From: Sphingosinicella sp. LHD-64
Lineage (GTDB): Bacteria > Pseudomonadota > Alphaproteobacteria > Sphingomonadales > Sphingomonadaceae
DNA length: 64,000 nucleotides
Assembly (NCBI RefSeq): GCF_031157375.1
Contig: NZ_JAVIFV010000003.1
Coordinates: 248,001 to 312,000 of the forward strand
Reading direction: 5' to 3'
Shown here: positions 36,166-44,402 of the stretch, piece after piece
Layout of the letters: every line of letters starts with the position of its first letter
Numbering within the stretch: the stretch's first letter is position 1
The notes under the pieces: generated by a model
The model's database searches: none
Told to the model about the DNA's origin: nothing
Seen by the model: only the letters and a program-made list of their open reading frames with translations
Program-made: the position numbers and the translations under genes

Positions 36166-37368
36166 GTGGATCATGCGCCCGCCTCGCTGATCCCGAGCGC
36201 CGGTGAGGGACGTCCGGATGCGCAGGCTGCGGGAGAGGAAACCGACCTCGCCCTCTACATCCACTGGCCGTTCTGTGTCTCGAAATGCCCTTATTGCGAC
36301 TTCAACAGCCATGTGCGGGAGTCGATCGACCAGGGGCAGTGGCGCGACGCGCTGCTCGCCGACCTTGCCTATGAGGCGACGCAAACACCAGGCCACAGGC
36401 TGACCTCGATCTTCTTTGGCGGCGGCACGCCCTCGCTGATGCCGCCGAAAACCGTCGCGGCGCTGATCGAGGTGGCACAGCGTCATTGGGAGTTCGCCGA
36501 CGACATCGAGATCACCTTGGAGGCCAATCCCTCCTCGGTCGAGGCACGCCGCTTCGCCGACCTTGCCCGCGCCGGTGTCAACCGCGTCTCGCTCGGTATC
36601 CAGTCGCTCGACCCGGCCGCCCTCAAGTTCCTCGGTCGCGCCCATGACGTGGAAGAGGCGCTGATGGCGCTCGGCACCGCCCAGTCGGCGTTCGCGCGAA
36701 CGAGCTTCGACCTGATCTACGCCCTGCCCGGCCAAAGCGCGGAGACTTGGGAAGCGCAGCTCCGCCAGGCGCTCGACTTCGGCACCGACCATCTCTCGCT
36801 CTACCAACTGACGATCGAGCCCGGCACGCGCTTCGCGGCGCTCGCCGCGAAGGGTGAGCTGGAGTCGATCGATCCGGACCGCGCCGCGGAGCTTTACGAA
36901 CTGACCGGCGAGATCACCGGTGCGGCAGGCCTGCCCGCCTACGAAATCTCCAATCACGCCCAACCGGGTCAGGAGAGCCGGCACAATCTCGCCTACTGGC
37001 GCTACCAATCCTACATCGGTGTCGGGCCCGGTGCCCATGGCCGACGCGGCGGCGCCTCCACCCAGCGCCACAAGAAACCGGAGAACTGGCTCGCCGCGCT
37101 CGGTCGCAACAGCCACGGCATCGTCGAGGAACGCATGATTGCCGCAGAAGAGCGCGGCATCGAGGCCTTGCTGATGGGTCTCCGGCTCCGCGAAGGCGTC
37201 GATCTCTACCGTATCGCCAAGCTGGCCGGGCGTGACCCTGTCGATCGCGCCGCCATTGCGCGGCTCGAAGCGCAGGGTCTTCTTGTCCGCGACGATGAGC
37301 GCCTGCGCGCCACGCCCGGCGGGATGCTGGTGCTCGACGCTCTGCTCGTCGAGATCATTTCCGCCTAG
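36166..37368 (+). CDS. hemW: radical SAM heme chaperone HemW
   Basis: 400 residues from GTG 36166, directly after the rdgB stop. The radical SAM cluster is FCVSKCPYCDFN (CxxxCxxC), which fits HemW, the heme-binding relative of HemN. Other blocks: FFGGGTPSLMPPKTVAALIE, ITLEANPSSVEARRFADLAR, GVNRVSLGIQSLDPAALKFL and DLIYALPGQSAETWEAQLRQ. The C-terminal half shows YEISNHAQPGQESRHNLAYW and GVGPGAHGR. The first 25 residues are poorly conserved, so the start may lie further in. Confidence 0.9.
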   Translation: MDHAPASLIPSAGEGRPDAQAAGEETDLALYIHWPFCVSKCPYCDFNSHVRESIDQGQWRDALLADLAYEATQTPGHRLTSIFFGGGTPSLMPPKTVAALIEVAQRHWEFADDIEITLEANPSSVEARRFADLARAGVNRVSLGIQSLDPAALKFLGRAHDVEEALMALGTAQSAFARTSFDLIYALPGQSAETWEAQLRQALDFGTDHLSLYQLTIEPGTRFAALAAKGELESIDPDRAAELYELTGEITGAAGLPAYEISNHAQPGQESRHNLAYWRYQSYIGVGPGAHGRRGGASTQRHKKPENWLAALGRNSHGIVEERMIAAEERGIEALLMGLRLREGVDLYRIAKLAGRDPVDRAAIARLEAQGLLVRDDERLRATPGGMLVLDALLVEIISA

Positions 37369-37432
37369 CGCTGTCGCGCGATGTCTTCGGGCTCCGCTAT
37401 TGCGGTCAGGTTTGATCAGATCACTGTCGTTG

Positions 37433-37450
37433 TTTGACTAGACAGTCAAA
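37433..37450. promoter_or_regulatory. inverted repeat TTTGACT-N4-AGTCAAA
   Basis: Perfect seven-base arms in the low-GC stretch after hemW. No U-run on either side, so a terminator is unlikely; an operator for the next small secreted gene is possible. Nothing else known. Confidence 0.3.
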
Positions 37451-37486
37451 AATAGGACCCAACCTCGCGACAAATGTGCCGCAACA

Positions 37487-37514
37487 TTGACAGACGCATC
37501 CCATCGAATACTCT
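37487..37514 (+). promoter_or_regulatory. putative promoter of small secreted peptide gene
   Basis: TTGACA at 37487-37492 and TACTCT at 37509-37514, 16 bases apart, about 40 bases before the ATG at 37553, in an AT-rich context. Confidence 0.4.
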
Positions 37515-37552
37515 ATCACTCCCAATATAATGAAGACAGGAAAGAGGATAGC

Positions 37553-37717
37553 ATGAGAGCGATCATTTGTTCAGCGGCATTGATTATTTCTGCGATCTCG
37601 GTTCCGGCTGTCGCTCAGACGGCACCCTCGGCTGGCCCGGTCGCGTACGACGATCTTCCGCCGGGCTGCTATTGGGTGATGGGCAGAATTATCTGCGTGG
37701 ATATGCCGATGGGCTGA
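37553..37717 (+). CDS. very small secreted peptide with two cysteines
   Basis: 54 residues. Signal peptide MRAIICSAALIISAISVPAV, likely cleaved after VAQ. The mature part is only about 33 residues and ends PPGCYWVMGRIICVDMPMG, with two cysteines that may form a disulfide. AGGAAAGAGGAT lies upstream as a strong ribosome binding site. Lower GC than the flanks. No family recognised. Confidence 0.6.
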   Translation: MRAIICSAALIISAISVPAVAQTAPSAGPVAYDDLPPGCYWVMGRIICVDMPMG

Positions 37718-37795
37718 CAGAGATAGAAGAAGCTCCAACCTCTTGGACGGGGTCGATGCTGGGTCCTCGGGTGAGCCACATCGATCCCGTCCTTC

Positions 37796-38998
37796 TTACT
37801 CGAACCCGCGGGGTGCGGGCGAAACGACGCCTACGCCGCTTGCGCCAACCTCACGCACTTCCAGTGCCCGCTCCGCGACATTGTCGCGGCCGAAGCGGAA
37901 GGCGCCGTCGACGCCGGCGAAGCCGGTGGATTCGCGAAGGGTGCGCGCCGGAAAGCGGCGGCCGATCGGCCAGTTTTCGGCGATCCGGACGGTGAGCAGC
38001 ACCGCATCATAGCCGAGGCTCGCGAGCCGGAACGGGTTCGCGTTGTAGCGCGCCCGGTAGCGCCGGCTGAAGGCGCCAAAATTGCCGTCGGAGGGTGCGG
38101 CGAACCAGGACCCGCGCAGCGCGACGTTGCTGCCGAGATTGGCGTCGGTCGCCCACAGCTCGGTGCCGAGGATGCGCGGCTGCGGCGAGGACTGGCGGAC
38201 GATCGGAATCGCCGCCAGCGCGACCTGCGATCCGTCCGCGATCAGCACGGCATCGGCGCGGCCCCGCGCCGTCAGCCGGTTCGCCGCGGTGCGGAGGCTG
38301 GCGGTGCCGCGCTCGTAGCTCTCCATGCCGACCAGCGTTCCCCCGGCGGTTTCGACCGCCCGCGTCAGGGCCTGACCCGTGCGCTGGCCATAGACGCCGG
38401 TCGGCACCAGCGCGGCGAAACGCTGCGCGCCGCGCGAACGCGCATAAGCGACGACGCGCTCGACCGACTGCCCGGGGTTGAAGCCCAGCACATAGACGCC
38501 ATCGCTGGCGATGCTGACGTCGTTCGAGAAGGCGAGGACCGGCACCCGCTCGCGCGCCGCGATCGCCGTCACCGCGCGCACGTCCCCGGCGAGCAGCGGG
38601 CCGAGGAAGAGGCCGCTGCCGTCCTCGATCGCCTCGTTGGCCGCGGCCTGGGCGCCCCGGGCGGTATCATAAGCGGTGATGCGGATGCGCTGGCCGCCGG
38701 TGTCGAGCAGGGCGAGATTGGCAGCGTTGAGGATCGACTGGCCGAGGCCGGCATTCGGCCCGGAAAGCGGCACCAGCACGGCGACGCGATTGCGCGTCTC
38801 GTCCGGCGGCAGGCGCGACGGCCCTTCCGGCTGCTCGATCGGCCCTTCCGGCTCGGGCGGCGGCGCCGGGCGGCTGCGCGGCACGCAGCCCGCGATCACC
38901 ACAGCCAGGAGAAGGAGCAACAGGAGCCGCGCCAGCGACAGCACGGCCTTTCGATCCTGTTCAGGACATGCTTGCGGGCTGAGCGACAGCGATGCCAT
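37796..38998 (-). CDS. penicillin-binding protein activator, LpoA-like lipoprotein
   Basis: 400 residues if started at ATG 38998; GTG 38944 (VLSLARLLLLLLLAVVIAGC) is more likely because the extra N-terminal residues (LSPQACPEQDRK) come from a dispersed repeat. Lipobox VIAGC. The mature chain is a type I periplasmic-binding fold: RNRVAVLVPLSGPNAGLGQS, GPLLAGDVRAVTAIAARERV, VPVLAFSNDVSI and RFAALVPTGVYGQRTGQALT. LpoA-like proteins activate class A PBPs from the outer membrane. Divergent from rsmI, as in many proteobacteria. Confidence 0.85.
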   Translation of the reverse strand: MASLSLSPQACPEQDRKAVLSLARLLLLLLLAVVIAGCVPRSRPAPPPEPEGPIEQPEGPSRLPPDETRNRVAVLVPLSGPNAGLGQSILNAANLALLDTGGQRIRITAYDTARGAQAAANEAIEDGSGLFLGPLLAGDVRAVTAIAARERVPVLAFSNDVSIASDGVYVLGFNPGQSVERVVAYARSRGAQRFAALVPTGVYGQRTGQALTRAVETAGGTLVGMESYERGTASLRTAANRLTARGRADAVLIADGSQVALAAIPIVRQSSPQPRILGTELWATDANLGSNVALRGSWFAAPSDGNFGAFSRRYRARYNANPFRLASLGYDAVLLTVRIAENWPIGRRFPARTLRESTGFAGVDGAFRFGRDNVAERALEVREVGASGVGVVSPAPRGFE

Positions 38999-39854
38999 GA
39001 CGTTACTCCTGATGGACGACCCACTCGAACCCGGCCTCTATATCGTTGCGACCCCGATCGGCAATCTTTCCGATCTTTCGCCGCGCGCCGCGGCGGTGCT
39101 GGCCCGCGCCGATCTGATCGCGGTCGAGGACAGCCGGGTGACCGGCAAGCTGCTCAACCATATCGGCGTGAAGCGGCCGATGACGCCCTATCACGATCAC
39201 AATGCCGACAAGGTCCGGCCCGGCCTGATCGCGCGGATGGCGACGGGAGCGGTGGCGCTGGTCAGCGATGCGGGCACGCCGCTCATCTCCGATCCCGGCT
39301 ACAAGCTGGTGCGCGACGCGCGGGCCGCGGGCGTGACCGTCACTACCATCCCCGGCCCCAGCGCCGTCATCGCCGCGCTGACTTTGGCGGGTCTGCCGAC
39401 CGACCACTTCGCCTTCTTCGGGTTCCTGCCTGCCAAGGGTGGCGCCCGAGCGTCCGCGATCGCCGAGGCGGCCGAGTTCAGGGGCACGCTCGTCTTCTAC
39501 GAAAGCGGGCCGCGTCTCGGCGCCGCGCTTGCCGCGCTACGCGACGGGCTCGGCGATCGCGATGCCGCGGTCGCGCGCGAGATCACCAAGGCCTTCGAGG
39601 AGGCCGTCACCGGCACTCTTGCCGAACTCGCCGCACGCTATGCCGTCGCGCCGCCCAAGGGTGAGATCGTGATCGTCGTCGGGCCGCCGGGCGAAGCGCC
39701 TGCGGCCGATGCCGACACGGTCGATGCCGCGCTTGCCGACGCGATGACCCGCCTCTCCGCCTCGCGGGCCGCCGCCGAGGTGGCCCAGGCGCTCGGCCTG
39801 CCACGTCGCGACGTCTATGCCCGTGCATTGGACCTGAAGGAGCAATCACAATGA
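38997..39854 (+). CDS. rsmI: 16S rRNA (cytidine(1402)-2'-O)-methyltransferase
   Basis: 285 residues from ATG 38997; ATG 39012 is an alternative. SAM-dependent tetrapyrrole-methylase fold: PGLYIVATPIGNLSDLSPRA, ADLIAVEDSRVTGKLLNHIG, LVSDAGTPLISDPGYKLVRD and TIPGPSAVIAALTLAGLPTD. Methylates the ribose of C1402 in the decoding centre. Overlaps the following lipoprotein gene (ATGA). The ATG at 38997 overlaps the longest possible start of the divergent LpoA-like gene. Confidence 0.94.
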   Translation: MTLLLMDDPLEPGLYIVATPIGNLSDLSPRAAAVLARADLIAVEDSRVTGKLLNHIGVKRPMTPYHDHNADKVRPGLIARMATGAVALVSDAGTPLISDPGYKLVRDARAAGVTVTTIPGPSAVIAALTLAGLPTDHFAFFGFLPAKGGARASAIAEAAEFRGTLVFYESGPRLGAALAALRDGLGDRDAAVAREITKAFEEAVTGTLAELAARYAVAPPKGEIVIVVGPPGEAPAADADTVDAALADAMTRLSASRAAAEVAQALGLPRRDVYARALDLKEQSQ

Positions 39855-40231
39855 GAGTGGCCCTCCTGGTTATCCCCGCCCTGTTGCTTGCCGGCTGCGC
39901 GACCACTTCGGGGCCATCGTCGACTCCGTGGCTCTCCGGCCTGTGGATCGGCATGGAGGAGGGCGTCGAATATCCGCTCGCCTGCGCCAGCGGCCTGCCG
40001 ATCCGCTACCTCGCCGGCGGACGCTACGAGATTTTCGAGGAACGGGGCACCTGGCGGCTCGACGGTGACCGCCTGACCGAAACGGCGACCGAGGCCACAG
40101 GCGCGGGCGACGAGGGCACGCCCGAGATCGGCCGGCCCTACGTCTCGCGGATCGCCCGCGACGGCGACGGCGCCTTCGTCAAGACCTATGCGGACGGCGC
40201 CCAGACACGCTTCCGGCGCTGCCCGGAATGA
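39851..40231 (+). CDS. small lipoprotein of unknown function
   Basis: 126 residues. Lipobox LLAGC in MRVALLVIPALLLAGCATTS. The mature part shows LSGLWIGMEEGVEYPLACAS and GRYEIFEERGTWRLDGDRL, resembling lipocalin-like or META-type beta barrels. Overlaps rsmI upstream and yraN downstream by four bases each, so it belongs to this operon. Not usually found between rsmI and yraN outside sphingomonads. Confidence 0.7.
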   Translation: MRVALLVIPALLLAGCATTSGPSSTPWLSGLWIGMEEGVEYPLACASGLPIRYLAGGRYEIFEERGTWRLDGDRLTETATEATGAGDEGTPEIGRPYVSRIARDGDGAFVKTYADGAQTRFRRCPE

Positions 40232-40578
40232 GCCGCCGGGCGGCCGAGCGCGGCGGCCGGCGGGCCGAGACGCTCGCCGCCTGGTGCCTCAGGCTCAAAG
40301 GCTGGCGCATCCTCGCCCGCCGCGTCCGCACGCCCGTCGGCGAGGTCGATCTGATCGCCCGTCGCGGCCGCATCGTCGCCTTCATCGAGGTCAAGGCGCG
40401 TGCAACCAATGCCGGCGCCGAGCTCGCGCTCGACGACTGGCGCCTCAAACGCGTTGCCCGCGCCGCCGAGGCGCTTGCCGCGCGTTATGTGAAACCGGGT
40501 GACGACGTGCGCATCGACGCGGTCTTCGTGGTGCCGCGCCGCTGGCCCCGCCATCTCGAAAATGTCTGGCACGGGTGA
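40228..40578 (+). CDS. yraN: YraN family protein (UPF0102, nuclease-like fold)
   Basis: 116 residues. Motifs GRRAETLAAWCLRLKGWRIL, RVRTPVGEVDLIARRGRIVA (ExD) and FIEVKARA (ExK) make the PD-(D/E)xK nuclease-like core. Cellular role uncertain. Standard neighbour of rsmI; overlaps the upstream lipoprotein gene. Confidence 0.9.
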   Translation: MSRRAAERGGRRAETLAAWCLRLKGWRILARRVRTPVGEVDLIARRGRIVAFIEVKARATNAGAELALDDWRLKRVARAAEALAARYVKPGDDVRIDAVFVVPRRWPRHLENVWHG

Positions 40579-40609
40579 CAGCGGGGGTGTGGCTCTCTAA
40601 TTGGGCGCC

Positions 40610-41557
40610 ATGACATTGCGCGTCGCCGTCCAGATGGACCCGCTCGAAGGTATCAACATCGCGGGGGATTCGACCTTCGCCATCATGCTCGGCGCGCAGG
40701 CGCGCGGGCACAAATTGTGGCACTATACCGCCGATGCGCTGAGCTGGGTCGACGGGCGGCTGTGGACGATGGGCTATCCCGTCACCGTGCAGCCCGTCGC
40801 CGGCAACCACTTCTCCTTCGGCGAACCCGAAATCCTCGATCTCGGCCGCGACACCGACGTGGTGCTGATGCGCCAGGACCCGCCCTTCGACCTCGGCTAC
40901 ATCACCGCCACCCATCTGCTCGAGCGCATCCAGGGCGAGACGCTGGTGATCAACGATCCGGCCAGCGTCCGCAACGCCCCGGAAAAGGTGTGGGTGCTGG
41001 ACTACGCCCGCTTCATGCCGCCGACCGCGGTCACCCGTTCGCTCGGCGTCGCGCGCGAATTCCTCGAGCGGCATGGCGAGATCGTGGTGAAGCCGCTGCA
41101 CGGCAATGGCGGCAAGGCCGTCTTCAAGATCGGCCGCGACGGACAGAATCTCGCCTCGCTGATGGAGGTGTTCAATACTGCCTATCGCGAGCCGCACATG
41201 CTCCAGGCCTTCCTGCCGAGCGTGGCGGAGGGCGACAAAAGGATCGTCTTCGTCGACGGCGAGGTGGTCGGGGCGGTCAACCGCATTCCGGGCGCGGGCG
41301 AGATCCGCTCCAATCTCGCGGTCGGCGGCAAGGCAGCGAAGACCGAGCTGACCCCGCGCGAGGAGGAAATCTGCGCCGCGCTCGCGCCGGAGCTCAAGGC
41401 GCGCGGCCTGTTCTTCGTCGGCATCGACGTAATCGGCGGCGAGTGGCTCACCGAGATCAACGTCACATCGCCCACCGGCATCGTCGCGATCGATCAGTTC
41501 AACGGCACCGACACGCCGGCGCGCATCTGGGACGCAGTCGAATCGAAGCTCGCCTGA
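40610..41557 (+). CDS. gshB: glutathione synthetase
   Basis: 315 residues from ATG 40610. Ligates gamma-glutamylcysteine and glycine with ATP. Signatures: VAVQMDPLEGINIAGDSTFA, VVLMRQDPPFDLGYITATHL, EIVVKPLHGNGGKAVFKI (ATP-grasp), GDKRIVFVDGEVVGAVNRIP and WLTEINVTSPTGIVAIDQF. Follows yraN by about 30 bases. Confidence 0.96.
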   Translation: MTLRVAVQMDPLEGINIAGDSTFAIMLGAQARGHKLWHYTADALSWVDGRLWTMGYPVTVQPVAGNHFSFGEPEILDLGRDTDVVLMRQDPPFDLGYITATHLLERIQGETLVINDPASVRNAPEKVWVLDYARFMPPTAVTRSLGVAREFLERHGEIVVKPLHGNGGKAVFKIGRDGQNLASLMEVFNTAYREPHMLQAFLPSVAEGDKRIVFVDGEVVGAVNRIPGAGEIRSNLAVGGKAAKTELTPREEEICAALAPELKARGLFFVGIDVIGGEWLTEINVTSPTGIVAIDQFNGTDTPARIWDAVESKLA

Positions 41558-41561
41558 GCGC

Positions 41562-42191
41562 ATGACCGACTGGGCCTTCCGCCTGATCGACGCGACCGGT
41601 TACTTCGGCGTCTTCCTGCTGATGATGCTGGAGACGGTCTTCCCGCCGATTCCGTCGGAAGTGATCATGCCGATCGCGGGGGTTCGCGCCGCGCACGGGC
41701 CGATGACCCTGCCCGGCGTGATCGCCAGCGGCACCGCCGGCGCGATGGCCGGCAATCTCGTCTGGTACGGGTTCGCGCGGCGGATCGGGCTGGAGCGCTT
41801 CAAGCGCTTCATCGACCGGTACGGACGCTGGCTGACACTCGACTGGGGCGATGTCGAGAAGGTCCGCCGCGGCTTCCGTCGCTATGGCGGCGCGATCGTC
41901 TTCTTCGCGCGATTGACCCCGAACTTCCGGACCTTCGTCTCGGTGCCTGCCGGCCTCACCAAGATGAAGCTGCTGCGCTTCCTTGCGTGGTCGACGCTGG
42001 GGACTGCGGTCTGGAGCGGACTGCTGGCGGCCGCGGGCTATGCGCTCGGATCGCAGTTCGAGAAGATCGAGCGGATCATCGGTCCGGTCTCCACCGTCAT
42101 CGTCGTCGCGATCGTCCTTTTCTACATCTGGCGGCAGGTCACCTGGACACGCCGGCATGAAAGCTCCGGATCGGACTCCGTAGCGGATTAA
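41562..42191 (+). CDS. DedA family membrane protein
   Basis: 209 residues. VTT/DedA domain: GYFGVFLLMMLETVFPPIPS, EVIMPIAGV, GAMAGNLVWYGFARRIG and FFARLTPNFRTFVSVPAGLT, then two C-terminal membrane helices. DedA proteins are flippases for undecaprenyl phosphate or phospholipids; which type this is cannot be told. Four bases after gshB. Confidence 0.9.
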   Translation: MTDWAFRLIDATGYFGVFLLMMLETVFPPIPSEVIMPIAGVRAAHGPMTLPGVIASGTAGAMAGNLVWYGFARRIGLERFKRFIDRYGRWLTLDWGDVEKVRRGFRRYGGAIVFFARLTPNFRTFVSVPAGLTKMKLLRFLAWSTLGTAVWSGLLAAAGYALGSQFEKIERIIGPVSTVIVVAIVLFYIWRQVTWTRRHESSGSDSVAD

Positions 42192-42282
42192 ACAGTTGAA
42201 ATATCTGGATTTTACTTCCGGTCATTAACCAATTCTTGCCCGCTTGGCCGTATCCGGATCCCCTCACCGAGGAGGACCGGAC

Positions 42283-42738
42283 ATGCACCGCAAGATCCTG
42301 ATCGCTCTCCCGCTGCTCGCGCTCGCCGCGCCCGCCGATGCCGTCGAGATCCGGCTGACCGGCACCCTGCTGTCGAGCTGCGTCCTGTCGCTCGCGACAC
42401 CGGGCCAGCTCGCCCTATCGAGCGACGCGGGCGTCTACGGGTCCGAGCAGGTCGGCGGTCTCGCCGCCACCATGACCGTCGTCGCGATCGGCACGGTGCC
42501 GACGATCACCTTCACCGCCCCCGCCATCGATGCACCGGCCGGCTTCTCGCCGACCGCCCAGGCGCAGATCCGCTACACCTCGCTCGGCGGCTCGAACCAG
42601 GCCTATACCAGCGCGGCCTCGTCGAGCTCGGCCGTCACGCTGCTCGACACCTTCACCATCAACGGCCGCATCCTGAGCAGCGAGGGCTTCAAGGCCGGCA
42701 GCTATGCCGTGCGGACGACGGCGACATGCCAGCAATGA
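42283..42738 (+). CDS. secreted pilin-like protein (SCPU/DUF4402-like)
   Basis: 151 residues from ATG 42283, with GAGGAGGA upstream. Signal peptide MHRKILIALPLLALAAPADA. The mature chain is beta-rich with cysteines near both ends (SSCVLSLATPGQLALSSDAG and YAVRTTATCQQ), like spore-coat-U or DUF4402 pilin-like domains. Overlaps the next gene (ATGA). Likely surface or periplasmic. Confidence 0.65.
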   Translation: MHRKILIALPLLALAAPADAVEIRLTGTLLSSCVLSLATPGQLALSSDAGVYGSEQVGGLAATMTVVAIGTVPTITFTAPAIDAPAGFSPTAQAQIRYTSLGGSNQAYTSAASSSSAVTLLDTFTINGRILSSEGFKAGSYAVRTTATCQQ

Positions 42739-43130
42739 GGCATCTCGGTCTCGCGGTCCTGGCGCTGGCGCTCGCCACAGCGCCCGCCGCCGGAGTCGGG
42801 CTCGGCCCGCTCGCCAAGTCGGGCATCACCGACGGGCCGCGCAAGGCGTTCTACCTGACTCTCATCAATCCCTATCCGACCGCGACGGCCTTCCGGGCCT
42901 ATGCCGTCGGCGAAAGGGATGAAACCGCCCAGCCGAGGGTCACGATCTTCCCGGGCGAGACGACGCTCGGCGGGAACGCCAACCGCCGCCTGCTGGTGAT
43001 CGCCGATGATCTCGCGGCCGGGGAGACCTACGCGTTCCGCGTCTGCGCCGAACGTGCCGAACCGAGCGAGGGACTGATCCATGCACGCGTTTGCTCGCAT
43101 CTCGCTGCTCGCCGCCTGCCTGCTGCCTAG
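42735..43130 (+). CDS. secreted protein, possibly half of a fimbrial-chaperone-like domain
   Basis: 131 residues from ATG 42735. Signal peptide [40 protein letters not shown] and IFPGETTLGGNANRRLLVIA recall the N-terminal Ig domain of periplasmic pilus chaperones, but only one such domain is present. It overlaps the upstream pilin-like gene by four bases and the next gene by 50. Confidence 0.55.
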   Translation: MRHLGLAVLALALATAPAAGVGLGPLAKSGITDGPRKAFYLTLINPYPTATAFRAYAVGERDETAQPRVTIFPGETTLGGNANRRLLVIADDLAAGETYAFRVCAERAEPSEGLIHARVCSHLAARRLPAA

Positions 43131-43476
43131 CGCCGCGGCACTGGCCGGGCCGACCGGCATCTACCTGCCGCCACCGCCGAGCGGACCGGGCGGCGAGGAT
43201 TCGATCGAGACGTCCGGCGGGACCCGATGCCGCCAGAGCATGAACAGCAACGGCGCCTATCTCGACGTCGGCGCCACCGGCAGCGCCGCGAGCCCGCTCG
43301 ACGACGTCTCCCGCCAGTTCGTCACCGACAGCCGCGACCGCGAGGCGACCGCCTACGTCCGCGTCACCATCCCGCTCGGCCGCCGTCCGCAGCGGATCGA
43401 CTGCCAGCAGGTCTACCAGCTCGAAATCCAGCGCCTCCAGCGCGAGATCGAGCTGTTGAGGATGGCGGTGGAATAG
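43081..43476 (+). CDS. small secreted protein with C-terminal coiled coil
   Basis: 131 residues. Signal peptide MHAFARISLLAACLLPSAAA. The end PLGRRPQRIDCQQVYQLEIQ followed by RLQREIELLRM is a conserved block in sphingomonads, with a cysteine and a short helix. RCRQSMNSNGAYLDVGATGS is also conserved. Function unknown. Overlap with the previous gene indicates one operon of three. Confidence 0.65.
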   Translation: MHAFARISLLAACLLPSAAALAGPTGIYLPPPPSGPGGEDSIETSGGTRCRQSMNSNGAYLDVGATGSAASPLDDVSRQFVTDSRDREATAYVRVTIPLGRRPQRIDCQQVYQLEIQRLQREIELLRMAVE

Positions 43477-43478
43477 GG

Positions 43479-44402
43479 TCAGGCGCGCGGATGGGCGTGT
43501 CGATAGACGTCCATCAGGTGCGCTGCATCCACCGCGGTGTAGATCTGGGTCGACGACAGGCTGGCATGGCCGAGCAACTCCTGCAGCGCGCGCAGGTCCG
43601 CGCCACGGCCGAGCAGGTGGGTCGCGAAGCTGTGGCGCAATGCATGCGGCGTCGTTCGCTCCGACAGTCCCAATGAGCGTCGCGCCTTGCGGACGGCACG
43701 CCGCACGATTTCGCCCCGCAGCGGACCACCGCGGGCCCCGCGAAACAGGGGCTGGTCCCTCTCTAACGGCCAGGGGCAAAGCGCAAGGTAGCGCTCGATC
43801 AGCGCCCGGACCTGCGGCAGCAATGGCACGATCCGGGTCTTGTTGCGCTTGCCGGTAACGGTGAGCGCTTCGCCCAGTGGCAGGGCTGCGCCGGCGAGGC
43901 CCAATGCCTCGGCGACGCGCAGGCCAGAGCCGTAAAGCAACATCAGCACCGCCTCGTCGCGCGCCGCGATCCAGGGCAACGAGGCATCCTCGCCCGCTTC
44001 TTCCGCCAGCGATACCGCCTCGTCCGGCGAGATCGGCCGCGGCACGCTGCGCGGCTTCTTCGGCCCCCGGAGCCGCGGCAGCGACGCCTCGCGCCCCTGC
44101 TCCGCCGCGACGAATGCCAGGAATCCCCGGACTGCGGACAACTCCCGCGCTGCCGAAGCGTTGGACAGCCCCGTCGTCCGGCGCCGCGTCAGATAGGCCC
44201 GCAGATCCGTCGGCCGCAGCCTCAGCAGGGCGTCGATCCCGACGCTGCCGCCAAGATGTTCGCTCAGAAAGGCGATCAGACGATGCGCCGTTGCTACATA
44301 GGCACGCACCGTGTGCTCGGACCGGCGCCGTTCACGCGAGAGATGATCGTGCCAGCGCAGCGCCAGCGCCGAAGCCGGATGCAGGCCTAGGGAATCAACC
44401 AC
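43479..44402 (-). CDS. xerC: tyrosine recombinase XerC
   Basis: 307 residues from GTG 44402, overlapping the DUF484 stop by 16 bases; TTG 44414 is alternative. Resolves chromosome dimers at dif with XerD. N-terminal SAM-like domain: LRWHDHLSRERRRSEHTVRA. Catalytic domain: LLYGSGLRVAEALGLAGA (first Arg), GKRNKTRIVPLL (Lys), PHALRHSFATHLLGRGADLR (HxxR), LLGHASLSSTQIYTAVDAAH (His and nucleophile Tyr). Confidence 0.92.
   Translation of the reverse strand: MVDSLGLHPASALALRWHDHLSRERRRSEHTVRAYVATAHRLIAFLSEHLGGSVGIDALLRLRPTDLRAYLTRRRTTGLSNASAARELSAVRGFLAFVAAEQGREASLPRLRGPKKPRSVPRPISPDEAVSLAEEAGEDASLPWIAARDEAVLMLLYGSGLRVAEALGLAGAALPLGEALTVTGKRNKTRIVPLLPQVRALIERYLALCPWPLERDQPLFRGARGGPLRGEIVRRAVRKARRSLGLSERTTPHALRHSFATHLLGRGADLRALQELLGHASLSSTQIYTAVDAAHLMDVYRHAHPRA

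Noticed and set aside
43479-44402. Integrative element marked by a tyrosine recombinase
   Set aside because: The gene is housekeeping xerC, next to its usual partner DUF484, with no attachment repeats.
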